From Roseiarcus sp050010035 (GTDB lineage: Bacteria > Pseudomonadota > Alphaproteobacteria > Rhizobiales > Beijerinckiaceae): a stretch of 64,000 nucleotides of DNA. The stretch lies in the NCBI GenBank assembly GCA_050010035.1, contig JBEKLU010000017.1:1-64000 (forward strand). Direction: 5' to 3'. Each line of letters opens with the position of its first letter. Positions within the stretch are counted from its first letter, which is position 1. The position numbers and the translations under genes are program-made. Below are positions 8,012 to 15,423 of the stretch, piece after piece. Under the pieces are notes generated by a model that made no database searches, had not been told where the DNA came from, and saw nothing but the letters and a program-made list of their open reading frames with translations.

Positions 8012-8061
8012 CGATCGATTGGGTCGGGCTTTGGCCGTGACAATGAAAGAGGAGCGTTCGA

Positions 8062-8448
8062 ATGAATTACTATATCGCGCGGGTCGTCGAAGCGGGTTTT
8101 GAGGAAACCGTCGCCAAGGTCGTCGAGGCGCTCAAACAAGAGGGCTTCGGCGTTCTGACCGACATCGACGTCTCCGCCACGATGAAGCAGAAGCTGGGCG
8201 TCGATTTCCGCAAGTACCGCATCCTCGGCGCGTGCAACCCGCCGCTCGCCCACAAGGCTCTGACCGCGGAAGACAAGATCGGCGTGATGCTTCCCTGCAA
8301 CGTGATCGTCCAGCAGGCCGGAGCGGGGAAGACGGAGGTCGCCGCGATCGACCCGCGCGCGGCGATGGAGCGGGTCGGCAATCCGGCCCTGGCGGAACTC
8401 GCCCGCGAGGTCGCGGAAAGGCTGGGGCGGGTCCTGGGCGCCCTTTGA
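8062..8448 (+). CDS. DUF302 domain protein
   Basis: A 128-residue soluble protein matching DUF302: MNYYIARVVEAGFEETVAKV, then ILGACNPPLAHKALTAEDKIG and MLPCNVIV. The two cysteines (residues about 59 and 79) are conserved in much of this family. DUF302 proteins are common beside sulfur-oxidation genes, but no reaction is established. A good AGAGGAG site precedes the ATG. It follows the ArsR-type gene and may be transcribed with it. Confidence 0.85.
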   Translation: MNYYIARVVEAGFEETVAKVVEALKQEGFGVLTDIDVSATMKQKLGVDFRKYRILGACNPPLAHKALTAEDKIGVMLPCNVIVQQAGAGKTEVAAIDPRAAMERVGNPALAELAREVAERLGRVLGAL

Positions 8449-8824
8449 CGCGGGGAGGCCACGGCCTGCGGCGAAGTGTCGCGGTTCGTCCGGTCGAACC
8501 GGCGCCGACGGCGCCAGGCGCACGGCGCCGTTATCGCGCATCGCGCCGTCGCGACGAAGAACGCAGTCCGCGTCGGCCTTTACAGGTCCGGCGGTTTGCG
8601 GCGCTTTCCGCTGCGTCGTCCCCGCCGGCGCCTCGCACGGTCGTTTGCACGGCGCTCGAGCGGAGTCCGGTTATAAAACAAGCTAGTTACGTAGCTATGC
8701 GGCCGACGTGGCTTCGGCCTGTATATCACAATTATCTAATTGACGTTCTCCTCATCTGCGATGAACATGCGCTCGGTGAGCGCGCGAGCCGCGGAGCTAC
8801 GCCGCCATATATCGGGGAGGAGAA
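8449..8824. other. Intergenic region with promoter-like AT-rich end
   Basis: No gene was found in these 376 bp; open frames here are GC-bias artefacts. The first 200 bp are GC-rich. From about 8670 the sequence turns AT-rich and holds the inverted repeat AGCTA-GTTACG-TAGCT (8681-8696) and TATATCACAATTATCTAATTG (8721-8741, split by no gene). This is the likely promoter and operator of the DsrE-TusA-SQR-DUF1641 operon that starts at 8825. Confidence 0.45.
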
Positions 8825-9208
8825 ATGCAGGGCTTGTTTATCGTTTGCCTGAGTGGGACTCGGGAGAAGCTGCAGTTCGCGGCGATGACCGCGTCCGTGG
8901 CGGCCGTGTGCGGCCGTCCGGTCACGGTCTTCCTGTCGATGAACGCATTCTCCCTGTTCGTCGAGGGCGCGCCGGCGGCGCCGGTCGAAGGGCCGTTCGG
9001 CGAGCTCATGGAAAGCAAGAATCTGTCTCCCTTCAAGCATATTTTTCAACAGGCGGTCGAACTCGGCGACGCCAAAATCTACGCCTGCTCGATGGCGATG
9101 GATGTTTCGGGGGTGCGCCAAGACCAACTGCCCGGGGATATCGCCGGCGCCATGGGTCTCACCAAATTCCTCAGCGAAGCCGAGGCTGGGCAACTTGTCG
9201 TTTTCTGA
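8825..9208 (+). CDS. DsrE-family sulfur-relay protein
   Basis: A 127-residue DsrE/DsrF-fold protein: MQGLFIVCLSGTREKLQFAAMTASVAA begins the Rossmann-like fold, and KIYACSMAMDVSGV places a Cys (about residue 90) where DsrE-type proteins carry the transferred persulfide. The GGGGAGGAG site before the ATG is strong. It opens a tight operon with tusA, an SQR-like flavoprotein and the DUF1641 repeat protein, which suggests sulfane sulfur is relayed between DsrE-like protein and TusA. It is distinct from dsrE of the dsr operon and from the DsrE2 at 13881. Confidence 0.85.
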   Translation: MQGLFIVCLSGTREKLQFAAMTASVAAVCGRPVTVFLSMNAFSLFVEGAPAAPVEGPFGELMESKNLSPFKHIFQQAVELGDAKIYACSMAMDVSGVRQDQLPGDIAGAMGLTKFLSEAEAGQLVVF

Positions 9209-9232
9209 ATCAACTAGAGAGGGAATCTTCGC

Positions 9233-9463
9233 ATGAGTGCGGACAGAATCGTCGACGCTCGGGGCAGCTTTTGTCCAGGGCCGCTGATGGAGCTCATTGC
9301 AGCAATGAAGATGTCGAAGGTCGGCGAGACCGTCGAGCTTTTGTCGTCCGACAAGGGATCGGCGAACGACGTTCCGGAGTGGATCAACAAGGTCGGCCAC
9401 AAGATGCTCGGCACCCATCAGGACGGCGAGGTTTGGCACATCCAAGTGCGCAAGATGAAATAG
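9233..9463 (+). CDS. tusA: TusA-family sulfur carrier
   Basis: At 76 residues this is a complete TusA (SirA-like) protein. The active motif is CPGP (Cys at residue 14, in GSFCPGPLMEL), where most family members have CPxP; this cysteine carries a persulfide. In sulfur oxidisers TusA passes sulfur from rhodanese to DsrEFH and on to DsrC. It lies 24 bp after the DsrE-like gene and 51 bp before the SQR-like gene. A second TusA (36740) has the motif CPLP, so the two may serve different partners. Confidence 0.92.
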   Translation: MSADRIVDARGSFCPGPLMELIAAMKMSKVGETVELLSSDKGSANDVPEWINKVGHKMLGTHQDGEVWHIQVRKMK

Positions 9464-9514
9464 GCGCACGTCAAGTTTATTTTTAGAAAACCTGAAAAAT
9501 CGGGAGGAGCGGTC

Positions 9515-10654
9515 ATGAGAGTTCTCGTCGTCGGCGGCGGTATGGGCGGCACGATTTTCGCCAACAATCTCGCACGTAGAATCCACAGCGAGCTGAAATC
9601 GGGCAAGGCGTCGATTACGATGCTCTCGGCTTCGGACAAGCACATGTACCAACCGGGGCTTCTCTACGTCTCGCTCGGGCGCATGACCCCCGACGAGCTC
9701 TATCGCGAACAGGCGAGCCTGCTGGAGCCCTCCATCACGCTGCACGTCGATCCGGTCGAAACCTTCAACCTCAAGGAGAATCACGTCGTCACCAAGGGCG
9801 GCAGGACGCACGAATACGACGTGCTCGTCATCGCCACCGGTTCGCGCGCGATGCCGGAGCTGATCCCCGGCCTGGCGGAGAATTCCGTCAATTGCTACAC
9901 CGAGGCCAACTCGCTCGACTTCTTCGAAAAGCTCAGCGCGTTCAAGGGCGGGCGGATTCTCATCACTGTCGGGCTGCCGCACAAGTGCCCGATGATCCCG
10001 CTCGAGATCACCTTGACGATGCACGACTTCATCGCCGATCGCGGACTGCTGGCCAAGACCGAGTTCTATTACACCTATCCGATCGGCCGTCTGCACAGCC
10101 TGGAGAACGTCGGCAAATGGGCGGCCGGCGAATTCGCGCGGCTGGGCATCAAGACCGAGACCCTCTTCAACCTGAAGGAAGTCGACGGCAAGAACGCCAA
10201 GGTGCGCAGCGAGGAAGGGTCGGACCTCCCTTATGACCTTCTGGTCGCCGTGCCGCCGCACAAGGGCATGGAAGTGATCGAGAAGAACGGGCTCGGGCAG
10301 AACGGCTGGATCCCGACCAATCGCCACTCGCTTCACATGGAAGGCGAATTCGGCAAGAACGTCCTCGTGCTCGGCGACACCACCAACATCCCGATCAGCA
10401 AGGCGGGGTCGACGGCGCATTTCGAGGCCGACGCGGCGGCCGAGAACATCGCGGCGGTCATCAAGATCGGGCGCCCGGTGCGCTCATACGACGGCAAGGT
10501 GTTCTGCTTCATCGAGGCGGGCAAGGACCGCGCCACCTACGCGATGTTCAATTACCAGGATCCGCCGCAGCCCAAGGCGCCGAACGGCGCGGTACACGGC
10601 TTCAAGATGGCGTATAACAAGCTGTACTGGGCGTCGGCCCGCGGAATCCTGTGA
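9515..10654 (+). CDS. Sulfide:quinone oxidoreductase-like flavoprotein
   Basis: 379 residues of the FAD-dependent pyridine-nucleotide-disulfide fold. The N-terminal dinucleotide motif is VVGGGMGGT, with a second motif VIATGSRAMP near residue 110 and the FAD-binding VLGDTTNIP near 290. Three cysteines, in VNCYTEA (about 128), HKCPM (about 156) and VFCFIE (about 332), fit the three-cysteine arrangement of sulfide:quinone oxidoreductases that build a polysulfide on sulfide oxidation. Family members paired with TusA and DUF1641 are often less well characterised, so the exact substrate is open. GGGAGGAG precedes the ATG. Confidence 0.82.
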   Translation: MRVLVVGGGMGGTIFANNLARRIHSELKSGKASITMLSASDKHMYQPGLLYVSLGRMTPDELYREQASLLEPSITLHVDPVETFNLKENHVVTKGGRTHEYDVLVIATGSRAMPELIPGLAENSVNCYTEANSLDFFEKLSAFKGGRILITVGLPHKCPMIPLEITLTMHDFIADRGLLAKTEFYYTYPIGRLHSLENVGKWAAGEFARLGIKTETLFNLKEVDGKNAKVRSEEGSDLPYDLLVAVPPHKGMEVIEKNGLGQNGWIPTNRHSLHMEGEFGKNVLVLGDTTNIPISKAGSTAHFEADAAAENIAAVIKIGRPVRSYDGKVFCFIEAGKDRATYAMFNYQDPPQPKAPNGAVHGFKMAYNKLYWASARGIL

Positions 10655-10668
10655 CGGAGGTTCCCATC

Positions 10669-11823
10669 ATGGAGCAGACCCAGCAGGCGCCTCCGCCGCT
10701 CGAAAGCGCGCTCGCCGCCTTGGTGGAGAACGGCGATCTCGACCGGATCGTCGCTCTGGCGCGCGTCGTCGGCGGCGCCGAGGACGCCATGAACGACGAA
10801 ATGGTCGGCCGGGTCGCCGGCCTCGCCTCGGACGGGCTCGATCTGCTCGACCGCGTCAACCGCAGCGGCGTCGGCCGCGCCCTGCCGGCGTTCGCCAAAC
10901 TGGTGGAGAACGGCGATCTCGATCGGATCGTCGCTCTGGCGCGCGTCGTCGGCGGCGCTCAGGACGCGATGAACGACGAAATGGTCGGGCGGCTCGCCGG
11001 GATGGCGACGAGCGGGCTCGAACTGCTCGACCGCGTCAACTCGAGCGGCATCGGCAAAGCCCTGCCGGCGATCGCCAAGCTGGTGGAGAACGGCGACCTC
11101 GATCGAGTCGTCGCGCTGGCGCGCGTCGTCGGCGGCGCGCAGGACGCGATGAACGACGAAATGGTCGGGCGGCTCGCGGGGCTGGCGACCGGCGGGCTCG
11201 AACTGCTCGACCGCGTCAACTCGAGCCACGTCGGCCGCGCCTTGCCGGCGATCTCCGCCCTGGTGGAGAACGGCGATCTCGACCGGATCGTCGCGCTGGC
11301 GCGCGTCGTCGGCAGCGCGCAGGACGCGCTGAACGACGAAATGGTGACCCGGCTCGCCGGGCTGGCGACGGACGGGCTCGAGCTGCTCGACCGCGTCAAT
11401 CGCAGCGGCGTCGGTCGCGCCTTGCCGGCGATCACCGCGCTCGTCGACAACGGCGACCTCGATCGCATCGTCGCGCTGGCGCGCATGGTCGGCAGCGCGC
11501 AGGACGCCCTCAACGACGAGATGGTGACCCGGCTCGCCGGGCTCGCGGCGGACGCGGTGTCGATCCTCGATCGCGTGACGCGCAACGGGTTCATCGACCG
11601 GTGGCTGGCGCTCGCCGATCGCGCCGAAAAGTCCGGCCTGGTGCCCGATTTCATGACCGCGGTCGATGTGGCCGTCAAGGACATGGAGACGACGCCGCGG
11701 CCGCAAGGCGGGATCGGCGGGCTGTGGACCCTGATGCGGCAGCAGTCGACGCAGCAGGCCTATCAGTTCGCCATCACCCTGATGAACGCGCTGTTTAAGG
11801 CGCGCGAGAAATCAACGAAATGA
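10669..11823 (+). CDS. DUF1641 protein with five tandem repeats
   Basis: 384 residues from the ATG at 10669 (behind GGAGG); an ATG at 10651 overlaps the SQR-like gene and lacks a site. After a short N-terminus come five near-identical 60-residue units, each starting VENGDLDRIVALARVVG and ending in LDRVNRSGVGRALPA or close to it, and then a C-terminal tail (about residues 318-384) with DUF1641 character (MRQQSTQQAYQFAITLMNALFK). DUF1641 proteins are usually short partners of SQR-like flavoproteins or formate dehydrogenases; here the core has been multiplied. All helices look amphipathic and no cysteine is present. A role as membrane or scaffold partner of the SQR-like enzyme is inference. Confidence 0.85.
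   Translation: MEQTQQAPPPLESALAALVENGDLDRIVALARVVGGAEDAMNDEMVGRVAGLASDGLDLLDRVNRSGVGRALPAFAKLVENGDLDRIVALARVVGGAQDAMNDEMVGRLAGMATSGLELLDRVNSSGIGKALPAIAKLVENGDLDRVVALARVVGGAQDAMNDEMVGRLAGLATGGLELLDRVNSSHVGRALPAISALVENGDLDRIVALARVVGSAQDALNDEMVTRLAGLATDGLELLDRVNRSGVGRALPAITALVDNGDLDRIVALARMVGSAQDALNDEMVTRLAGLAADAVSILDRVTRNGFIDRWLALADRAEKSGLVPDFMTAVDVAVKDMETTPRPQGGIGGLWTLMRQQSTQQAYQFAITLMNALFKAREKSTK
10721..11620 (+). repeat. Five 180-bp direct repeats inside the DUF1641 gene
   Basis: Units of exactly 180 bp start at 10721, 10901, 11081, 11261 and 11441. Each begins with TGGTGGAGAACGGCGA or a close variant; the last one has diverged most (TCGTCGACAACGGCGA). The period is held without any indel, and the DNA is very similar between units, indicating recent duplication or gene conversion under selection for frame. 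Confidence 0.95.
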
Positions 11824-11939
11824 AGACTTAAGAGCGCGTTGCTTTGAGACGAAACCGGCGAGGTTCGCTCCTGTGTCATTCCCGCATTCGCGCTAGGGTA
11901 TGCGCACATCTGGGCGAAGCCCGCGGCCAATCACCCGGG

Positions 11940-12031
11940 CCCCTCACCCTGCCTCTCCCCGCTAGCGGGGGAGGAGCGCGCGGCGCCGTTCTTCCCCTCT
12001 CCCCGCTTGCGGGGAGAGGCAGGGTGAGGGG
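11940..12031. repeat. REP-like dispersed palindromic element, copy 1
   Basis: Outer arms of 23 bp at 11940-11962 and 12009-12031 are exact inverted complements (CCCCTCACCCTGCCTCTCCC and partner). Smaller inverted pairs lie inside. A nearly identical element is at 40944-41036. Such elements are dispersed in many alphaproteobacterial genomes and are non-coding. Confidence 0.85.
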
Positions 12032-12076
12032 CTGGGCGAGTTTCCGCGCTGCCGCGGAGATGCGTGCATCCCCTGG

Positions 12077-12142
12077 CGCGAAAGCGGGAATCCAGCGGGG
12101 GAAGGGCGCATCGGCCGCCAAGTCTGGATTCCCGCTTTCGCG
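12077..12142. repeat. Dispersed inverted repeat
   Basis: Arms CGCGAAAGCGGGAATCCAG at 12077-12095 and its exact complement at 12124-12142. The CTGGATTCCCGC type of palindrome is a common intergenic repeat of Proteobacteria. Together with the element at 11940 it fills most of the 474-bp gap between the DUF1641 gene and the FadL-type gene. Confidence 0.8.
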
Positions 12143-12212
12143 GGAAAGACACGGCGGGCGATCCCGTCAATTCGCGTCACGCTCTAGCGGCGCGACTCGC
12201 CGCCGAAAAATG

Positions 12213-12242
12213 AAAACGCCGCGCTTTCGGGCGCGGCGTTTT
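12213..12242. terminator. Bidirectional rho-independent terminator
   Basis: A perfect 12-bp stem (AAAACGCCGCGC, 12213-12224, with its complement at 12231-12242) and a 6-base loop, flanked by runs of A and T on the two sides. It lies between the convergent DUF1641 gene (ends 11823) and FadL-type gene (ends 12298) and can stop transcription from both. Confidence 0.88.
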
Positions 12243-12297
12243 CGTTTCTTGATGCGGGCCGACCCGCCGGCCTTCGCCGGCGGCGCGCGCCGCTTCT

Positions 12298-13605
12298 TCA
12301 GTACCGCGCGGTGACCGGCGCGGCCGAGGCCATCGAGTCGAACTTGTAAGTCCAGCCGAGCGTCGCCTCGAACTCGGAAAGGTGGATATTGACGTTCGAC
12401 GTGCCATACGGTCCCGCTCCAACACCGCTGACGCTGTTCTCCGGTGCATAGACGGCGGCGAAGTCGATCGAATAGTTCTTGTTCACCGCATAACTCGCGC
12501 CCGCCGAAATATGGTTGGTGATGACTCCGGGCACGAGAACGTTCAACAGCACGTCGGCCGGCTGGATCGGATCGGTGTTGTACGAATAACCGGCGCGCAG
12601 GGTCAGATTCTTGGTCGTGCGCCACTCGACGCCGAGCGAGATCACGTCGACGTCATGCCAGCCGAAGCCCGGCCCATTCGAGGCGCCGAACATCGTCTGC
12701 GCCAACGACGAATTGGCGACCGAGGCGACGCCACTGTAGAAGATATGCTTGTAGTCGGCCAGCAGAGTAATCGTCGGCGCGACGTCGTAGGCCAGGCCCG
12801 CCGCGATCGTCGCGGGAATGTTGAAGCTGCCGCCGCCGGCGAACAGGCCGGAGTACTTGGTGAAGTCGCTCATCCACATCGGCGTGGTCCCCGAAACGCC
12901 GAGCCGCAACGTATCCGTTGCGTGCCATTCGGCGCCCGCCCGCAGGCCGCCGCCGACCGAGGTGTCGACGCCTCTGTCGGTGAAATTGTTTGGGCTCGAC
13001 GAGTAGATTTCGAACGGGCTCAGCCCATATGCCTTGAACATCTGGACGGCGAGGATTGGCGCGACGCCGACCGAGATCGAGCCGAACCGGTGGGCGTAGC
13101 CGACGGCGAGGAACGCCTGTTCGAGATTGACGCCCGTCTTGCCGCCGCAGAATGGGCCGGGGCAGGGGAAGGTGAACTTGTAATCGGTGTTCATGCCGCC
13201 GGCGCCGTACATCGCGACGCCCCACGACGAGTCGGCGTCGATCGGCCGCGAATACGCCATCGCCGGCATGCCGAAGAGATCATAGGAGCTGTCGTGCGAT
13301 CCCGGCGCGACGGCCCCAAAACTCGGCGGCGACGACGTGGTCGTCGCGTCGTAACCGCGCGAGGGCGAGAACAGCGTCAGATCGAGGTTGAACTGCTGGC
13401 CGACGTCCATCAGGCCGGCCGGGTTGTTGCCGAGCGTCAGCGCGTCGCGCCCTTCGGCGACGCCGGCGCCGCCCGTCGCCTTGTCCGCCGGGCTGACGCC
13501 TTCCAAGAGATAGCCGTCGGTGGCGTGCGCCACGCCCACGCTCAGCGCCGCCAGCGCGACCGCGCTCGCCGCGGCCAGCAGCACGCTTCTCGTCGAAACC
13601 GCCAT
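12298..13605 (-). CDS. OmpP1/FadL-type outer-membrane channel
   Basis: 435 residues from the ATG at 13605, which has GGGGGA before it; the frame further upstream is not coding-like. A signal peptide (VLLAAASAVALAALSVGVAHA) is followed by the FadL N-terminal hatch (GGAGVAEGRDALTLGNNPAGL at about residues 45-65, with the usual NPAG motif) and a beta-barrel ending in an aromatic residue (TARY). FadL-type proteins take up hydrophobic compounds such as fatty acids or aromatics. Its placing inside a sulfur-gene region hints at uptake of a hydrophobic sulfur compound or elemental sulfur species, but this is inference. Confidence 0.88.
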   Translation of the reverse strand: MAVSTRSVLLAAASAVALAALSVGVAHATDGYLLEGVSPADKATGGAGVAEGRDALTLGNNPAGLMDVGQQFNLDLTLFSPSRGYDATTTSSPPSFGAVAPGSHDSSYDLFGMPAMAYSRPIDADSSWGVAMYGAGGMNTDYKFTFPCPGPFCGGKTGVNLEQAFLAVGYAHRFGSISVGVAPILAVQMFKAYGLSPFEIYSSSPNNFTDRGVDTSVGGGLRAGAEWHATDTLRLGVSGTTPMWMSDFTKYSGLFAGGGSFNIPATIAAGLAYDVAPTITLLADYKHIFYSGVASVANSSLAQTMFGASNGPGFGWHDVDVISLGVEWRTTKNLTLRAGYSYNTDPIQPADVLLNVLVPGVITNHISAGASYAVNKNYSIDFAAVYAPENSVSGVGAGPYGTSNVNIHLSEFEATLGWTYKFDSMASAAPVTARY

Positions 13606-13880
13606 GGTGTCCCCCAGTTTCTCGCGACGCCCGAAACACGTCCGCAAGTATCGGCGCAGCGCCGACTTTCGTTCGAACTTCGCCGTGCCGCCGCCCCGAC
13701 GGCGCGATCCCCTGAATCGCTCTAATTTTCTTATCATCACATACGCATGTCAGTCTCGGCAAGCCGCCAAAGAAACCGTCACGCGACTTTGGTCGAGCGA
13801 TGCGAAATTGTCACACTTCGCTCGCGACGCCGGACCCGTGGGCGAGAACCGCGTCGATTCGCGCCCGATTCGGGCGCCGT

Positions 13881-14390
13881 TCAAATGAAGAGGTTCACGT
13901 CCGATTTCAGCGCCTGCTCCATATATGTGGCGGCGCCGCCGATCGTGATTCCCGGGATCATGTCCTTCACGTCGTATTCGAACAGGTCCATCGTCATCTG
14001 GCAGCCGATCAGATGGACGTCGGACTCGACCGCCGCCTCGCGAAGCTCCTCGATCGAGGCGACGCCCTTCTTCTTGATCAGGTTCTTCATCATCATGCTC
14101 GCCGCCGCGTCGACGCCGGGGATCATGCCGACGATGTTCGGCATCGTCATGTGCATGCCCATCATCGGCATCTTCATCGCCGCGTTGCCGAGCGGCGTCA
14201 CCTGCAAGTCGAGCTTCTTGAGCAGCAGCGGCAAGCCGTAAAAAGTGAAGAACATGGTGACGTCGACGCCCATCGCCGCCGCGGTCGTGGCGAGGATGAA
14301 GGGCGGATAGGCCCAATCCAGCGACCCCTTCGTCACGATGATCGTCATCGACTTGGCGTTTGCCGCCTGCGCCGCGCCGGCTTGGCTCAT
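13881..14390 (-). CDS. DsrE2-type (DsrE/F/H-like) sulfur-relay protein
   Basis: 169 residues matching the DsrE2 group: TIIVTKGSLDWAYPPFILATTAAAMG begins the fold, a methionine-rich stretch (KMPMMGMHMTMPN) is in the middle, and LIGCQMTMDLFEY near residue 128 holds the conserved Cys. A hydrophobic stretch near residue 30-50 suggests membrane association, as known for DsrE2. DsrE2 typically works with rhodanese and TusA to mobilise sulfur to DsrEFH. It is divergent from the regulator at 14683, its likely repressor. Confidence 0.87.
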   Translation of the reverse strand: MSQAGAAQAANAKSMTIIVTKGSLDWAYPPFILATTAAAMGVDVTMFFTFYGLPLLLKKLDLQVTPLGNAAMKMPMMGMHMTMPNIVGMIPGVDAAASMMMKNLIKKKGVASIEELREAAVESDVHLIGCQMTMDLFEYDVKDMIPGITIGGAATYMEQALKSDVNLFI

Positions 14391-14491
14391 GGCCGCAGTT
14401 CCCTAGCTTGCGTTTCCGCCCGTTTGCTTTTTTTCACTGTTATTAGACTTTCTTCATATGCACAAGTGCGAAAGTGTGGGGGTTTCGTTCG

Positions 14492-14523
14492 ATCCACGAG
14501 ATTCCACGAGATTCCACGAGATT
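14492..14523 (+). repeat. Three 10-bp direct repeats upstream of the ArsR-type gene
   Basis: The unit ATTCCACGAG occurs three times in tandem (the first with one change), one helical turn apart, in the 292-bp gap between the divergent DsrE2 and regulator genes. A run of T and the AT-rich stretch at 14425-14460 lie beside it and may hold promoters. The helical spacing would suit a DNA-binding protein, but slippage is as likely. Confidence 0.6.
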
Positions 14524-14682
14524 GTTGCTCCTTCCGATCGTTCCGCTTAGACTTACCGCCTTTATCGCAGAGGGCCTGCCTGTCGTGTTCGATCGAACCT
14601 CGCTTGAGGATACGTGGCGCCGAGGAAGCGGTCGCGCGCGTGCCGCGAATGCGGCGAGCGGCGCGGCGGGGCGGGCGTGTTG

Positions 14683-15033
14683 ATGCTCGACCGAACCGAA
14701 ATCGAACCGAGCGAACTCGAAGTCCACGCGGACCAGGCGGCGGCGATGCTGCGCTCGATGGGCAGCAAGTGGCGCTTGCTCGTCTTGTGCAACCTCATTC
14801 ACGGCGAGAAGTCGGTGGGCGATCTGCAACGCATCATCGGCCTCAGCCAGTCCGCGCTGTCGCAGCACCTGGCCGTCTTGCGTCGCATGAAGCTCGTGCA
14901 GATCCGTCGCTCGGCGCAGACCATCTACTACCGGCTCGCCGGGCGCGAGGTCACGGCGATCCTGACGACGCTTTACGGCCTCTACTGCGCGCCGGACGGC
15001 GACGCTTGCGGCATCGACGCGGCCGGCATCTGA
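14683..15033 (+). CDS. ArsR-family repressor, BigR/SqrR-like, second copy
   Basis: 116 residues from the ATG at 14683; the longer frame from 14614 has an arginine-rich non-homologous start. The winged helix-turn-helix reads IGLSQSALSQHLAVLRR and TIYYRLAG, and cysteines lie in LLVLCNLI and LYGLYCAPDG, as in the copy at 7673. The conserved pair is that used by SqrR/BigR to sense persulfide. It is divergent from the DsrE2-like gene and convergent with the dsr operon tail, so the DsrE2 promoter is the nearest candidate target. Confidence 0.87.
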   Translation: MLDRTEIEPSELEVHADQAAAMLRSMGSKWRLLVLCNLIHGEKSVGDLQRIIGLSQSALSQHLAVLRRMKLVQIRRSAQTIYYRLAGREVTAILTTLYGLYCAPDGDACGIDAAGI

Positions 15034-15068
15034 CTTTCCCGACTGCGCGAGGTCGAAGGCGCCGCGCC

Positions 15069-15407
15069 TCAATACCCGGCCTTGCGCTTGCTCTCCGGCA
15101 AGCCGGCGATACGCCCGCCTTGCTTGGACGGGTCGAGCGGAAAGAGCTCGTAAAGCATCCTCTGGTCGACCCTCGCGTTCCAGCGTTCGCTCATCGCCTT
15201 GAGGATGGCGCGCGTGTTGGGCGTGTTCTGATTGTCGTTGAAATACTCGTCGCGCAGATAGTCGATCACGTCCCAATGCCGCTCGGTGAGGGTGACGCCG
15301 TCGAGCCCGGCGATGTGCTCGGCGAGCGCCTTGCTCCACTCGTCGGCATTGACGAGATAGCCCGTCGCGGTGGTTTCGATCGATTTCCCCTCGAATTCAT
15401 ACGCCAT
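15069..15407 (-). CDS. DsrC/TusE-like protein lacking both C-terminal cysteines
   Basis: 112 residues clearly of the DsrC family: DEWSKALAEHIAGLDGVTL, HWDVIDYLRDEYFNDN and the C-terminal arm PSKQGGRIAGLPESKRKAGY. In true DsrC (25112) the arm is KQACKIAGLPKPTGCI, with two redox cysteines. Here the first is Gly and the last is missing, so no trisulfide can form and sulfur cannot be carried. Cysteine-poor homologues of DsrC have been proposed to act in regulation or as structural partners. It is the last gene of the dsr operon, 16 bp after cysG. Confidence 0.88.
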   Translation of the reverse strand: MAYEFEGKSIETTATGYLVNADEWSKALAEHIAGLDGVTLTERHWDVIDYLRDEYFNDNQNTPNTRAILKAMSERWNARVDQRMLYELFPLDPSKQGGRIAGLPESKRKAGY

Positions 15408-15423
15408 GGCGTCCCTCCGTTTC

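Noticed and set aside
10721..11620. Regular repeats as a CRISPR array
   Set aside because: Period is 180 bp, the whole unit is conserved, and the frame is coding throughout; there are no unique spacers.
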